Source: Tubulanus polymorphus
Taxonomy: Eukaryota > Nemertea > Palaeonemertea > Tubulaniformes > Tubulanidae
Direction of reading: 5' to 3'
DNA: 64,000 bases
Assembly (NCBI RefSeq): GCF_964204645.1
Contig: NC_134033.1
Location: forward strand, 1,733,631-1,797,630
Both the position numbers and the translations under genes were made by a program. The notes under the pieces are model-generated. The model was not told the origin of the DNA. It saw only the letters and a program-made list of their open reading frames with translations, and did no database searches. Shown in pieces: positions 21,917-33,567 of this stretch. Position 1 is the stretch's first letter. Every line of letters starts with the position of its first letter.

Positions 21917-23002
21917 ATGAAGACGTCATCGAACACAACGACGATGACAACGCCATCTACCAGCAGGTGTGATCTAGAGAAGGGCAAACCGATCAAAGAG
22001 GACCTTATGATCGGGGTGAATTTGTATATGAGCGTCTATCTAGTGGGTTCGATTGTGGGTATTGTTTTAAACGTTTTAACTATAGCCGTTATTCGTCGAA
22101 TGAAACACAATTCGGCCTACTATCTGATCAAAGTTTTAGCCGTTAACGATATGATGTATTTATGGGGCATTTTCATTCTATATCCGCTTCGTACGAGTTA
22201 CTTATTTGCGGTTTTAGGCGACATTTTGTATCGCGTTGACGACTGGAATTTCGGGAAGGTTTTCATAATGATCGGTATGCCTTTGTATTACGTCTGTTCG
22301 ACGACTCGAAGCTGGTCTCTCGTTTTGTTGAGCGTCGAACGTCTTGTGGTCGTCGGTTTTCCGTTGAAACACCGTCGTTTTTGGACGAGAATTACAGTAA
22401 ATTGCGCAATAGGCGCCATCGTTTCTGTATCAATCGGCGGCCATTTTATTCACCTCCTGCCGGAAATACATATAAAGATTTTAGGATGCCCTTCTTATTG
22501 GCCGTACATAACTACCTACAAGTCTAGGATCACGTATCCATTGTTATCCATGGGTAAGCTATACCAGTGGCGCGTTTGGCTGTCGGAAGTTGTATTCTTC
22601 TTTTCGATTTCCATGTTTGTACCGATGGTTGTCCTGTTGGTGACCAATTCGATCCTAGTCGGCGTCGTAGTCGTCGAGAAAATTCGCAGACGATACATCA
22701 CGGCCGCGGCGGAAGAATCGTTCGCGAAGGAGTGGCGAATTCTACGAATGACCTTGACCGTCGTTATGGCGTACGTGCTACTGGAATTCATGGCGTTAAT
22801 CGATCGAATGTCTACATTTAAAATCATTCACATCTCGTATACAAAAATTGTAAGACCGCTTCTCATAAGGAAGATCGGCATAGCGCTATCAATAGTGGAT
22901 TCTTCGGTGAATTTTCTACTGTACTGCACCACAAACCGACAATTCATTAAAAATACGAAAGCCTTATTTTCATCGGGGAAATCCTTTCAGCAAGCCTCCT
23001 GA
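21917..23002 (+). CDS. Rhodopsin-class GPCR, peptide/FMRFamide-receptor-like, single exon
   Basis: An uninterrupted 361-residue frame from an ATG shows seven hydrophobic segments: about 35-58 (with N52 of the GxxxN motif), 67-91 (LAVND, D78), 118-146 (ending in ERL where DRY is usual), 160-178, 222-252 (FVP proline), 276-296 and 318-337 (NFLLY in place of NPxxY). The short extracellular N terminus carries an NTT glycosylation sequon. The third loop is basic (EKIRRRY). The overall pattern resembles invertebrate neuropeptide receptors of the FMRFamide-receptor-like group, which are often intronless and expanded in lophotrochozoans. The ligand is unknown. It would signal through a G protein at the plasma membrane. 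It is unrelated to the flanking Gly/Tyr-rich genes and interrupts their array. Confidence 0.8.
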   Translation: MKTSSNTTTMTTPSTSRCDLEKGKPIKEDLMIGVNLYMSVYLVGSIVGIVLNVLTIAVIRRMKHNSAYYLIKVLAVNDMMYLWGIFILYPLRTSYLFAVLGDILYRVDDWNFGKVFIMIGMPLYYVCSTTRSWSLVLLSVERLVVVGFPLKHRRFWTRITVNCAIGAIVSVSIGGHFIHLLPEIHIKILGCPSYWPYITTYKSRITYPLLSMGKLYQWRVWLSEVVFFFSISMFVPMVVLLVTNSILVGVVVVEKIRRRYITAAAEESFAKEWRILRMTLTVVMAYVLLEFMALIDRMSTFKIIHISYTKIVRPLLIRKIGIALSIVDSSVNFLLYCTTNRQFIKNTKALFSSGKSFQQAS

Positions 23003-24084
23003 TGCCATGTTCAGGAGCCATCGTTCGACCGAAAAATACAGTTAAGTTACGTTCACTAAAGTTATGGATGCCAGCCGGTCAAGATAAACCTACGGTGAGA
23101 CGTTATTAAAATCACACCGAGTATCCTAGCCGAGCATCGTTTTAGCACTGCCAATTACACTATTAATAATAGCGAATCGTGGATTCATAGATAGTTTAAA
23201 AAATTCTTGAAGGGCACTAGATAATTCTCAAAGATTCAAATGACGACTCAATTCAAAAAGGGTAGACCAAAATTGTCAAAATATATACGATAAAGTGTGT
23301 TACATTCTGCCAACAGTTCAGAATGAGCTCCCCGATATTTTGTTTAGATGACATTTCTCACGCCCGCACTAAAGAGGTTAAAGCAGCGGGAAATTATTAT
23401 TCAGTTCTAGAATCCCTCGATTTGATACACAGAAAATGAACCATTTTTCCAAAGAATTTCATGGGTTTGGACACCAAACACCGGCGTAAAAGGGCTAAAT
23501 GGTTGGATGATACGACCAAATGATTTTTCGCGAATCCTCTTCAATATGCCTTGCCTTTGCCCCCGTCAGAAAATACACGTGCCCTTTTAATTAGTTCCAC
23601 CTGTCTGGATCCGCCCAAGTAATCGTTGGTCTATATATATTTTCCGGGGAAACCGACGATAGTATACTTGCAAGCCGAGTACGACAAATCACAAAAGATG
23701 GCGACGGGTAATAGAATTCGGAAAATCATTTGAAAGTATCTCCGAATCGTTTCTGAAAATCTCCACCTTATAGCACCAAGCAACTCTCGAATGAAATAAA
23801 ACGACTTAAACTCATCCGACGTTGTTCTCGATTTTGTCTTGTATATTCTTTCACGATCAAAACGTTCATAGCGTTACAATAACAACTTACGTTCCTGTTC
23901 AATGTGCTGCCATTTTGTGAAACACCGGGTACATACTCAGGTATGGGAACTTGCTACCCGGGTATGAACTCGGTCGTGCTCAACAGCTATAATCAAATAC
24001 TTACTTGGAATCAACTAAACAAGCTCATGAAAACAATAATCTATTAAAGAATTGCGCGAAAAGATAATAAAGGCTGAAAACATT

Positions 24085-24200
24085 TCCTTAAGCTAGTGGT
24101 GTTTATTCGACGTTTCGACTATATTCTTATAGCCATCTTGAGGAATACTGTTCACGGAGACTATACTAGAATAAAGTCGAAACGTTGAATAAACTACTAG
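24085..24200. mobile_element. Penelope-like terminal remnant (inverted pair)
   Basis: GTTTATTCGACGTTTCGAC and, inverted, GTCGAAACGTTGAATAAAC face each other across about 50 bases that contain a CCATCTTGAGGAATAC motif. The ends match those at 15195-15420. Confidence 0.4.
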
Positions 24201-24523
24201 TTAAAGGAAACATTTTCGGACTTGATATTTTTTTCGTTACTATTGTGGGAGTTTCTACATATTATCGTTACAACACGGATATTATAGTGTTTTATCGATG
24301 GCTCTCGTCAAAACGCCTGAGGCCTGACACAAAACCCTACAGAATTGAGATCTCCGTCATAATTCTACAAGCCACCTTCGATGAAGCTTCGTCCAAATAA
24401 CATTGCGTCTCAAGCTGAACCTATATATAAATACTGCTGTGTGTGCTACAGGTGTTCACTGCGTAGGAATGCGCGTTATAAATCACACCTGGTCCCCGCG
24501 CAACATATTGTTAGATTAAGAAT

Positions 24524-24712
24524 ATGCTGTTCATGAAATGTAATTTAGAATTTTGTGTCATCAGTTTTTTTCTAATCTTTTCTTCGGCCGAATTAATTGC
24601 CAGATTTAATAGAAGAGTAGAAGAATTCACAAAGTCTTTATTACGTAATCGAGAACTGATCTCAGTTCTGACAACCAGGACTAAGGTCATAGATAATGAT
24701 GTAAAAATCTAG
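24524..24712 (+). CDS. Possible small secreted protein, 62 residues
   Basis: The frame starts with a signal-peptide-like N terminus (MLFMKCNLEFCVISFFLIFSSA) followed by a charged, possibly helical tail (RRVEEFTKSLLRNRELI). A TATATAAATA motif lies at about 24424-24433, roughly 100 bases upstream, and a TATAAA at about 24475. No homologue is recognised and no splice or poly(A) site is obvious, so this could be chance. Confidence 0.3.
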   Translation: MLFMKCNLEFCVISFFLIFSSAELIARFNRRVEEFTKSLLRNRELISVLTTRTKVIDNDVKI

Positions 24713-24754
24713 ATGATTGAGAAAAGAAAAGCATTATGTACTACTAGATAAAGC

Positions 24755-25320
24755 TAGGCCAGTTTTCCAATTATGGTTTAGTTTTAACATAGGTCTAAGA
24801 CCATATTTGTTACAGTGCCAGTCTAATAGCTATAGGTGAGTCTTAAGATTTGAAGACCACTTTTTGACTTCAAATTACACCGTGCCCTAGTGTCGGTTAC
24901 ACTAAATTCTAAGACCATCCAAGTTCTGAAGCCAGTCTAATGATTTAAGACCACTTTTGGAGTAACGACTCAACTATGGAACGGTTCTTCGTGACCCAGT
25001 TCCGAAGTACTAACGACCATGAGGCCGGTTGCATAGTCATGGCTTAGACTTAAGACCGTTCTAAGAACAATTTAGTTCTATAGCCAATCTTACAACTTAA
25101 GACCAGTCTTAAGATTTAAAACCACTTTTGGACTTTTAAGTCACGACTGTGCAACTGGCCCCAGGGGCCAGTTGCATAGTCATGGCTTAGACTTAAGACC
25201 ATTCTAAGAACAACTTTTCATCTTAAAAACTGAAAAGTCTTAAGATTTAAGATTTTAAGACCAGTCTTAAGATTTAAGACGCACTTTTAGACGTAAGTCA
25301 CGACTGTGCAACTGGCCCCA
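24755..25320. mobile_element. Cluster of three R1 palindromic MITEs
   Basis: A degenerate copy (about 24755-24890) is followed by two well-preserved copies, 25021-25163 and 25164-25320, placed end to end at a shared CCAGGGGCC junction. Each starts GGCC(A/G)GTTGCATAGTCATGG and ends with the inverse. Confidence 0.75.
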
Positions 25321-25616
25321 GGGCATCAGCCAATCTGACTGGTAAAACGACCAGTCTTAGGATTTAACGCCGGCTGCTCTGAATTTCTTGAATGATAATT
25401 TCAAACAAGACAAAACAGAAAAAAAAGTTTCTGTGTCTAAAGTCACCGGTAACAGTTATGAATTAGGCGACGCAAACTGCACGTGTCATTTGCAGAACTG
25501 GAACTAGCCCACACAGAAGCGTCACATGTACCGAAAACAATATACGGCCATTTTTTATCGTGTCATTTGTTGACGATCGTTACGACTCGAATATTAATCA
25601 GTTATCGACTCTCTTG

Positions 25617-25680
25617 TGTATATAAACCCGCGACGAGCAGACGGATTCTGTATCGAAAAAGCGGCGTTAGGTGTTTTCAG
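25617..25680 (+). promoter_or_regulatory. Gene F TATA box and non-coding exon 1
   Basis: TATATAAA at 25618-25625 is followed by a leader exon that ends at 25680 with TTTTCAG|GTAAGC. The acceptor TGTTTTACAG lies two bases before the ATG at 26130. A palindromic R2-type element (about 25848-25932) sits in the 5'UTR intron. Confidence 0.6.
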
Positions 25681-26129
25681 GTAAGCACAATATATAGAGC
25701 GACACAAGTCAGATACATACGTATGTAGGCCTACGCTGGATGGCTCCATTCCGCATTGGATGCAAACCGGATCCAGGGTTCGAAAGTTGTGAGTTGAGTT
25801 TTGAGTCAGAGTTAACATTCAACTAAACTTTAGCCCTGATCTGAGGAACTGGAGGCCGGTTCTTTCACAGTCGTGAGTTTTGACTTGACTCACTGACAGA
25901 GTTATTAATTCACAACTGTGGAACTGGATCCTGGGCTTCGCAAAAAATTCGCAAATTCTAAGTAATCTATCGGGAGCGAATTCAAATTTAAAAGATTCAA
26001 TAATTCGGAGTTGAACAATTTTTTTCCGGTGAAATTAGCCGAATTTTATCGATATTATCATTGTATTCTGGAGTTTCCTATTCTTGTGAAATTCTCAGAT
26101 CTCGAATCGTTATTTTCTGTTTTACAGCA

Positions 26130-27535
26130 ATGAAATTAGCGATCTTCGTCTTAGGCCTGGTGTCCGTCACCAGCGCCTCATACTACGGTAAACCATTCAT
26201 CCCCTTTACTGAAATACTCATTTCATCAACATCAATTCATATTTCCTTACGAAGATCCTTTAATAATAATCATGCTCATATCACAGTTAGAATTTTTTAA
26301 ACATTATTTGTATTCAGGCTACAGCCCTGGTTACGGCGGTGCGTACGGTGGTAGTCAGTACGGATATGGAGGAGCAGGAGCTGGATATGGAGGTGCAGGA
26401 TATGGAGGAGGCGGATACGGAGGAGGTGGATACGGAGGAGCAGGATATGGAGGAGCAGGATATGGAGGAGCAGGATACGGAGGTTAGTTGCAAGCCCCTA
26501 CGAGCAAATTATCCTATTGATATCAAAAGATGGTTGCTTATATCGTGTCAAATAGATATGCCTTGTTTCTTATTTCCGGGGGATGGAATATTGGCAGAAA
26601 TAAAAAGAGGGCGATTAGTTCCAACTAAGCCCAATTGGCGATTTTAGAAATAAAAACTGAGAATTCGCTGGCTTGCTAAAGGGGTCTTTTACTGTTAATT
26701 TTGTTTCCAACTTCACAAGATCGGCCATCGATAGCCGGGCCACCGAAATTGGAGGAAACGAAATTTTCGAAGAATCTGATGATCCACCCAGAAACATTTG
26801 AGTACCATATGATTTGTTCCGTCAACCAATTTCCTAAACCTTTTTGAGATAACGGTCTTATATGAGCACAACATTGTTTCTTTTGTTGATTGACTGAACC
26901 ATAATGTTCCTATTTCAGGATATCCTGGGTACGGAAATGGTGGATACTACTATCCGGGAGGACGCGGTGGTGGTGCTTATGGCGGAAACTACGGAGGCCA
27001 AGGATCCCAGGGCGGCTACCAGAACAGTGGAGGTGGCGGCTACCAGGGAGCGGAAGCTCAAAGCCAATACGGCGGCATTGGAAACCAGAACCAAAACACC
27101 TACAATCAAGGTGGTGCCACTGGTGCTCAGAGTAACTACGGAGGAGTTCAATCGCACGGTGCTATGGCTGGCAACAGAAATAAACAAGGCTACGGCGCTA
27201 TGCACGGTCAGGGATCGAGCGGAGGATACCACAAGACTACTGACACCGGTTGGGGAAGCCAAGGATCCATCGCCACCAAAGGAGGATACGTCGACCAAAA
27301 CGCTTATGCCGGCAATAATGCTTACGGTGCTGGAGGTGGAAGCCAATCTCACGGATCTAGCGGTCACGCAGTCGGAGGCGGAAGCCAAAACAACTACGCC
27401 ATGGGAGGCACTTCGCAAACTCAAAACCAAGGAGGTTATACCGGAGGTCAGTCTGCAGGAACCGGTGCACAAGGCAGTGGTGGTGGTAGCTATCACGGTA
27501 CTAACTATGGTGCCACTCCTGGTTACTATGGATAA
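26130..27535 (+). CDS. Secreted Gly/Tyr-rich repeat protein, gene F
   Basis: Three phase-1 exons (26130-26187, 26318-26482, 26919-27535) encode 279 residues. Exon 1 carries the signal peptide MKLAIFVLGLVSVTSA then SYYG. Exon 2 is a 55-codon Y-G-G-A-G array. Exon 3 carries PGYGNGGYYYPGG and the conserved block, nearly identical to gene E (GVQSHGAMAGN, GSSGGYHKTTDTGWGSQGSI, KGGYVDQNAYAGNNAYGAGG, NNYAMGGTSQTQNQGGYTGG), ending GYYG. A 3'UTR donor (TTTTA|GTAAGT at 27552) and acceptor (CATTTCAG at 27663) flank a 112-base intron, with AATAAA at 27732-27737. It is the closest relative of E by sequence and exon structure. Confidence 0.88.
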
Positions 27536-27737
27536 AAAGCGCCAGATTTTAGTAAGTAGCGATCAACAAGCAGTTTATCTAACTAACTCAATACCAGTGG
27601 GAGCATTTCTTAATCACTCGCCCTCGGTAGGTTATACATTACCTAGGCTATGATCCATTTCAGGAGTGAACGTTATCAAAGAAAAGACGAAACAGCCAAT
27701 TACGATTTCAAAAATTGTTATCTATCAAAAAAATAAA

Positions 27738-28974
27738 ATTGTTGAACCGCAAAATATCTTCGTATTCATGTGGCTCGTATGTTCTTGGCCAAACTGATAC
27801 TTTCATTTAAAATATGGAAAATTCCGCCAGTCACGATATCTCAAGACGAAAGCGTCTCTGCCCATATCAATCCTGAAACCCCCTCGAAGCGGTCGCAGGT
27901 TGGACAGGCCAGGAACCTGTTAATCCCTTAGAGCTGTAAATGCTGTGGAGTGCAGGATCCTTAATAGTCTGGAGCCACTCTCGCGAACAGTCGATACTCT
28001 ATCACCATTCTTAGTTATTCGGAGCCATCCCCTTAGAATTTACGGTACACTATCAGCATTCCAGGTATACAAGTCTCCGCCTCACACATTTCGAATCGCA
28101 AATGGAATACAAACGCATTATTGACTGTCAAGATATCATGGCAAACACCGAAGAAGCTTAAACTACAGAAACAAAAAAATCAATGAAATTGAACGGTTAG
28201 AACAAACATTTCACACAACAGACTCATATAGGTTGTTTCTACCAGAAAATCATCGCCATCTTTGGATAATTGGAAGGCCGAGGTCCAGACGAAATAATGG
28301 CATTTCTCGAAAAGAGTAGCCACGTTAATGGCCTCAATTGGGATTGCATCCTCGGTTTAAAATTTTTCCGAAGAGATTCATCCTAAAAAGATGCAGTTTC
28401 CAAGAGGATGAGTGCCAAATTCACGCGGTTTAACAATTTTCATCTGGACGAAAAAGTGCCACCTCAATGGGAAAGCAGGGGTCCGAACCCAACCCCTGAG
28501 ACCACCCCCTAAATCCGCCCCTACAATATCCACGAACCATGAAGACTGGAACAGTGACCGTATCTAAAACTAGGACCTAATCTACAACTGACCACCGATC
28601 TAAAACTAGGACCTAATCTACAACTGACCACCGATCTAAAACTAGGACCTAATCTACAACTGACCACCGATCTTAAACTGTCCCCTTCGGTCGACATACT
28701 GTTTACCGAACGCCATTAATCCTTACACCACGTTACGTAAGCACGCACTTTTAGTAAACGACTTCTCGGAAACAACAACACGTTTCACTATAATAATTGC
28801 CAGTAGTAAATCTTACCCGGTTAGAACCTACATCTTACAACATGTGATATTGAAATGAACTAAGTGGAATACAAGCTGCACGCTCGCACCAGCCGAATGG
28901 AGAAAAACTAAAACTAAAATCCCTTTGATTTATTCCACATATTGAGGTCATCGTCGAGCACATAAAAAAGATTC
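27738..28974. repeat. Intergenic spacer with a 36-bp minisatellite
   Basis: About 3.3 copies of a 36-base unit containing CTAAAACTAGGACCTAATC occupy 28562-28680. A TGGCCTCAATTGGG / ATGGCATTTCTCG stretch at about 28270-28440 belongs to the dispersed R4 repeat family. No gene is seen. Confidence 0.6.
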
Positions 28975-29117
28975 ATGTCCGAACGACCATTGTCTAGTGC
29001 TGTCGGTAACAGCCCTTTCACACAATGAATCAACGATGTTTATTGATGCGAAATTGTATAAATACCCAGTGTTTGTTTCATTAGACAGTGACTAAGCGCA
29101 CACTACAGATCGTATAG
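28975..29117 (+). promoter_or_regulatory. Gene G promoter and non-coding exon 1
   Basis: TATAAATA at 29057-29064; the leader exon ends at 29117 (TATAG|GTAAGT). The 80 bases upstream (GACCATTGTCTAG, GCTGTCGGTAACAG, CAATGTTTAT-like) match 33048-33120 upstream of gene H, so the promoter was duplicated with the gene. The 5'UTR intron contains two to three R2 repeat units (29210-29345). Confidence 0.7.
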
Positions 29118-29441
29118 GTAAGTTTGTAACGCTTCTTCCGTCGGTTATCAAGGACATCATTAGGCTGATGATACCTTCTTGATATAAAAAGCTGGACTCA
29201 GTTCCATAGTTGTGGATTTAATTTGAAAATAAGCCAAGTTTTCGTCACGGTAATGTGGGTTCAATTCGTCCACAGTGTTATGGGTTCAATTTGGCTCTGG
29301 AACCTCATCCACAGTTGCGTGGGTTTAATTTGGTTCATTTATATTCCTTAACGAACTATTTGACGACTCAAACTCTGACACCGGTAGAAATGGGTTCTTA
29401 TGTACTGTTATTGTGCGCTGGATTTGTTTCAGTTTCGCAAG

Positions 29442-30970
29442 ATGAAGTTGGCCTTGCTACTCGCAGCCCTCGTGGCCGGAATCAGTGCATCATACTATGG
29501 TAAATGACGTTTAAGAAAAAAATGTTCATTCAGTAACAACCAAAACTAACGAGGAGGGTAATCCTCGTCATCTCCTCAACTTGATTAATGTTGTCGTGAC
29601 GGTTTCCATATCTAACGGTTGAACGTAGGTAGACAAATAGTACTTTGAGGGTTAACTTGATTTTTATCCAAACGTTCGGGCTTAAAGCTATTATTAACTT
29701 CATCGGGCATATCGGCATCGAATACGGTCAATGCAGAAATAAAAACGGTAATTGTAGGAAGTTGAGACTAGTTAGAGAATATTGAGTGGGCGGAGTAATT
29801 ATGAATGAATATTTGAAGTAGCTGTCTGTCCTTCAGATTAACTGAATCGATGCAAGGTTAACACAGCTCATGTACAACACACTCATCGTATCTAACATTG
29901 GAAATAAAGTGTGAAAATACAAGAATCCTAGATTGACTAATGCCCCATTTACCTCTCCGTGAAGACTATTGTTCATTGGTCATGTTTACTGTCAATAACT
30001 GAATATCCTTATTTTTGCAGGGGGAATGGGAGGTGGATATGGCGGAATGGGAGGTGGAATGGGCGGATACGGTGTAGGAGGGGGAATGGGCGGATATGGT
30101 GTAGGAGGTGGAATGGGCGGATACGGTGTAGGAGGTGGAATGGGCGGATACGGAGTGGGAGGTGGAATGGGAGGTGGATACGGAATAGGAGGTGGAATGG
30201 GCGGTGGATACGGAATGGGAGGTGGAATGGGCGGTGGATACGGAATGGGAGGTGTAGGAGGTATGGGAGGTATGGGTGGTGGATACGGCATGGGAGGTGT
30301 AGGAGCAGGAACTGGAGCAGCTGGAGCTGGTACTGGAGGATATGGAGTGGGAGGAATGGGAGGTGCTGGAGGATACGGAGGTGTGGGAGGTGGTCTGGTT
30401 GGCGGTGCTGGAGGAGGATCTTATGGAGGCCAAGGCAGTCAGGGTGGATTCACCCAATCAGGAGGTGGAGCTCAAGGCAGTGCTGGTGCCCAATCCCAAC
30501 ATGGCGGTGTCGGAAGCCAAGGCCAGGGTGGATTCAGCAACGGCGGCGCTCAAAGCGGCCAAAGCAACTTCGGAGGAGTCCAATCGCACGGAGCTATGGC
30601 CGGTAACAAAAATCGCCAAGGCTTCGGCATGATGACAGGTCAAGGATCAAGCGGAGGATTCCATAGAAAGAGTGATACCGGTTGGGGAAGCCAAGGATCT
30701 ATCGGCACCAAAGGAGGTTTCGTCGACCAAGCCGCTTATGCTGCTAATAATGCTCACGGTGCCGGAGGCGGAAGCCAAGCTCACGGATCTCACGGTCACG
30801 CAGTCGGAGGCGGAAGCCAAAACAACTACGCCATGGGAGGAACCTCGCAAACTCAAAACCAAGGAGGTTATACCGGAGGTCAAACTGCAGGAACTGGTGC
30901 ACAAGGCAGCGGCGGTGGTTCTTTCGGTGCTAATAACTTTGGCGCCACTGGTTACGGTTACGGCCGTTAA
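29442..30970 (+). CDS. Secreted Gly/Tyr/Met-rich repeat protein, gene G
   Basis: Exons 29442-29499 and 30021-30970 give 335 residues. The signal peptide is MKLALLLAALVAGISA. Exon 2 starts after TTTTTGCAG and combines the repeat array and the conserved block that are separate exons in E and F. The array is G-G-G-M-G-G-Y-G-(V/M) and so is rich in Met. The block carries GVQSHGAMAGN, GMMTGQGSSGGFHRKSDTGW, KGGFVDQAAYAANNAHGAGG and NNYAMGGTSQTQNQGGYTGG, ending GYGYGR. The donor of the 3'UTR intron is 19 bases past the stop (30989|GTAAGT). G and H are recent duplicates. Confidence 0.88.
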
Positions 30971-31539
30971 TAAGTTATAAAACAAACGTGTAAGTACGAA
31001 AAACAACTAAACCACAAAAACCTCAGAATTTCATCATCCAAATTCTAATTGTTTTTATCTAACATCGACATCATTAAATTATCTAATGATTCTATAGATA
31101 CGTTAAAGGCTACTTTCATGAAAGTGCCTATAACATCACGATATGGCTAACTGCCTTCGTTTAAAAGAAACAGCAGCCTCTACCAAACTCCCAACTCCCT
31201 GATTGATTCATCTAATGATTTTAACGCACTCTTCCACAAAGGATGGTTGACTCTGATCGCCCCAAGGCATCAAGAACTGATCCCTTCCAAGTATCATATC
31301 ACGGCCAGTACTTGTGGAAACAAGACAAAAAGAAAACCAATTTGAAAATGCTAGAGCCTTCCATAAGAAAATTGCCATTTACGTCATTATCAAACTTCTT
31401 GCCTTTCTCCAAAAATATTGTTACCACCATAACTATGCCTATGACATCGTTAAATTGTCAGTAATTGCATATAACGAAATAACTCGGGCAGCCTCATATT
31501 TGATTATTCTCATGTGCCCTGTGTTAATCTCTTTTCCAG

Positions 31540-31701
31540 GGTTAGTACACTTTTGATTCTCACTTCTTTCTCAGCACGGACACTACTCCTTAGTTCCGTT
31601 ATCGTGATGCGTGATGCAGTGTGGACGTTTCAGTCGTCGAACGTTTTCAATTGTGCACTCTCTTTCTTTATCTTTGGTCGTCTCAGAATGAGATAAATAA
31701 A
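31540..31701 (+). other. Terminal 3'UTR exon of gene G
   Basis: It follows the acceptor CTCTTTTCCAG and ends at AATAAA (31696-31701). It aligns with the terminal exon of gene H at 35197-35349 (TCTCAGCACGGAC / TCTCAACACGGAC, GATGCAGT / AATGCAGT, CGCACTCTC-like / CGCGCTTTCTC). Confidence 0.6.
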
Positions 31702-31908
31702 ACAAGAATTTGAATTAAAAAAAACTACGACGATGATATTCAGTTTGTTCAGTTGTTTTGATTTTCTGATTAAGTGGTGATTCGGCTTGAGGAACATGGC
31801 GACGACGTTGGTTGTACAATTCAGGAGCTCGAAACATTGAACAGCAACTTGATGACCTCAAAGGAAGGACAATCAATAAGCCGGGGCCATTTGCAAAGGC
31901 AGCGTAAC

Positions 31909-32310
31909 TTAAGACCGTGTCTCAACTCATTTTGGTTCTATAACCGATCTAACAACTTAAGACCAGTCTAAGCTCATTTTGGTTCTATAACCAATCTAGC
32001 AACTTAAGACCAGTCTCGGCTCATTTTGGTTCTATAACCAATCTAACAACTTAAGACCAGTCTAAGCTCATTTTGGTTCTATAACCAATCTAACAACTTA
32101 AGACCAGTCTCGCAGCTCATATTGGTTCTATTACCAATCTAACAAGTTGAGAATATAGCCCAAACAATTCATGGTTCTATAGCCCATAACAACTTGAGAC
32201 CATGTTGTGCTCAATTTGGTTTTATAGCCAATCTAACAACCTAAGTCCAGTCTTAAAACTCACATTATTAGTTCTATAGCCAATCGAACAACTTAAGACT
32301 ACCCTTCGAT
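31909..32310. repeat. 47-bp minisatellite grown from the R1 MITE interior
   Basis: Seven or more copies of TTCTATAACCAATCTAACAA - CTTAAGACCAGTCTAAGCTC units (about 47 bp). The unit is the middle of the R1 palindromic element. Similar arrays lie at 52909-53233 (intron 3 of ATG3) and 61061-61440 (intron 4 of PCID2). Confidence 0.8.
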
Positions 32311-33040
32311 TTAAACCAAATTGGGCGTAATTAACTGTTTTATTCAATCCATTTCGACCCAGACAAAGCAGAAATGAGCTTCTCAGAGCTTAAACTTCAG
32401 CGGTACTGAAAACATGCCATGCCTCGTCAGCCGACACTTTTGTTAGTGTTGCACTCATCAATTAGTCTTGTAGATAAAATGTACTAAAAATGTTTAAAAA
32501 AGAGGTAGAATATGTCCTAGCTAGACGTGAGCATACGTCGCTTGGAGTGCCATGTTGGAAATAAACTATAACACGCCATTCAAGCAAATCATCTTGTCTG
32601 TCTGTAATTCCCAAACCTGTTGAAGGTTTCAGACGACTATAGACCGAAGCCAGCCTCAAACTCACGCAGGCGTGGGATACTGTATAACGGCTTAACGAGC
32701 GAAACGAGTGCGGTAAAACAATCATCACTGAGTCGCGCGATTTCAATCAAGTCTTTCACTAAACTAAATGGTTACCACGATCCGAGTTGTTCTATAGGTT
32801 AACTATCTTATTTGACGCACAAGCTTTCGCTAGGTAGAGTACAGTAGCTTCATCTGGTGAATGAGTGAGTGTGATATTCTACGAATCTATGACAATGTTG
32901 CTATCATTGAGAAACAGATATTTCGAAGTAAAGCACTCATTCGAAAGTGAACTACTCCTTTAAAGCGTCTGCAGAGAAATGAAAGGGGAAGAATGTTGTG
33001 GATTTATTACGCAAACGGAGCCCATTAAAGAAATTCGTGC

Positions 33041-33180
33041 CCTAACGACCATTGTCTAGCGCTGTCGGTAACAGACCTTTCTACCATGAATCAAGGCAAT
33101 GTTTATAGGCGGCAAATCGTATAAATACGACACCTTGATTTTATCTCATAGTGACGAAGCGCGCACTTTACTGAACATAG
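33041..33180 (+). promoter_or_regulatory. Gene H promoter and non-coding exon 1
   Basis: TATAAATA at 33120-33127; the leader exon ends at 33180 (ACATAG|GTAAGT). It shares its upstream sequence, a GACTAAGCGC / GACGAAGCGC start region and its donor with gene G. Confidence 0.7.
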
Positions 33181-33249
33181 GTAAGTTGGCAAAATCTTTT
33201 CTAAAGGTAAAAAAGTAATTAAGTCGAGGTCCTTTTGGAAACGCAATCA

Positions 33250-33460
33250 AAATCGCGGGGTGATGTTCTGGACCCAGTGTGTGGGTTTTATTTGACTCGG
33301 GATCCAGTTCCACAGTTGTGTGGGTTTTAATTTCACTCTAAATCCAATTCGACAGTTATGGAGATTTGGTTTGCCTCTGGACTCAGTTCCACAGTTGTAT
33401 GGGTGTAATTTCACTCTAGATCCAATTATATAGTTTTTCTGGGCTTAATTTGATTCCAGT
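33250..33460. repeat. R2 minisatellite in the 5'UTR intron of gene H
   Basis: Four to five units of about 39-40 bp containing CCACAGTTGTGTGGG, TTTAATTTGACTC and GGATCCAGTTCC. It sits at the same place in the 5'UTR intron of gene G (29210-29345), so it predates the G/H duplication. The largest array is at 41425-41825, in the opposite orientation. Confidence 0.75.
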
Positions 33461-33567
33461 TTATTTTGATTATTCATTCTTTTCCTAGTCGAACATTTCA
33501 AAGTCTGCTTGATGTTTAGTACGAATGTGTACTTTAAAAAGGTGCAATTTTGTTTCAGTTTCACAAG

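Larger units (their letters stand above)
23003..25616. other. Intergenic region between the GPCR and gene F
   Basis: It contains a Penelope-like terminal remnant (24085-24200), R1 MITE copies and a possible small secreted protein gene (24524-24712). TATA-like motifs at about 23632 and 24424 have no family coding exon behind them. Confidence 0.45.

Noticed and set aside
29966-30457. Minus-strand Ser/Thr/His-rich and Pro-rich frames opposite gene G
   Set aside because: Reverse reading of the GGA/GGT/ATG array; no independent evidence.
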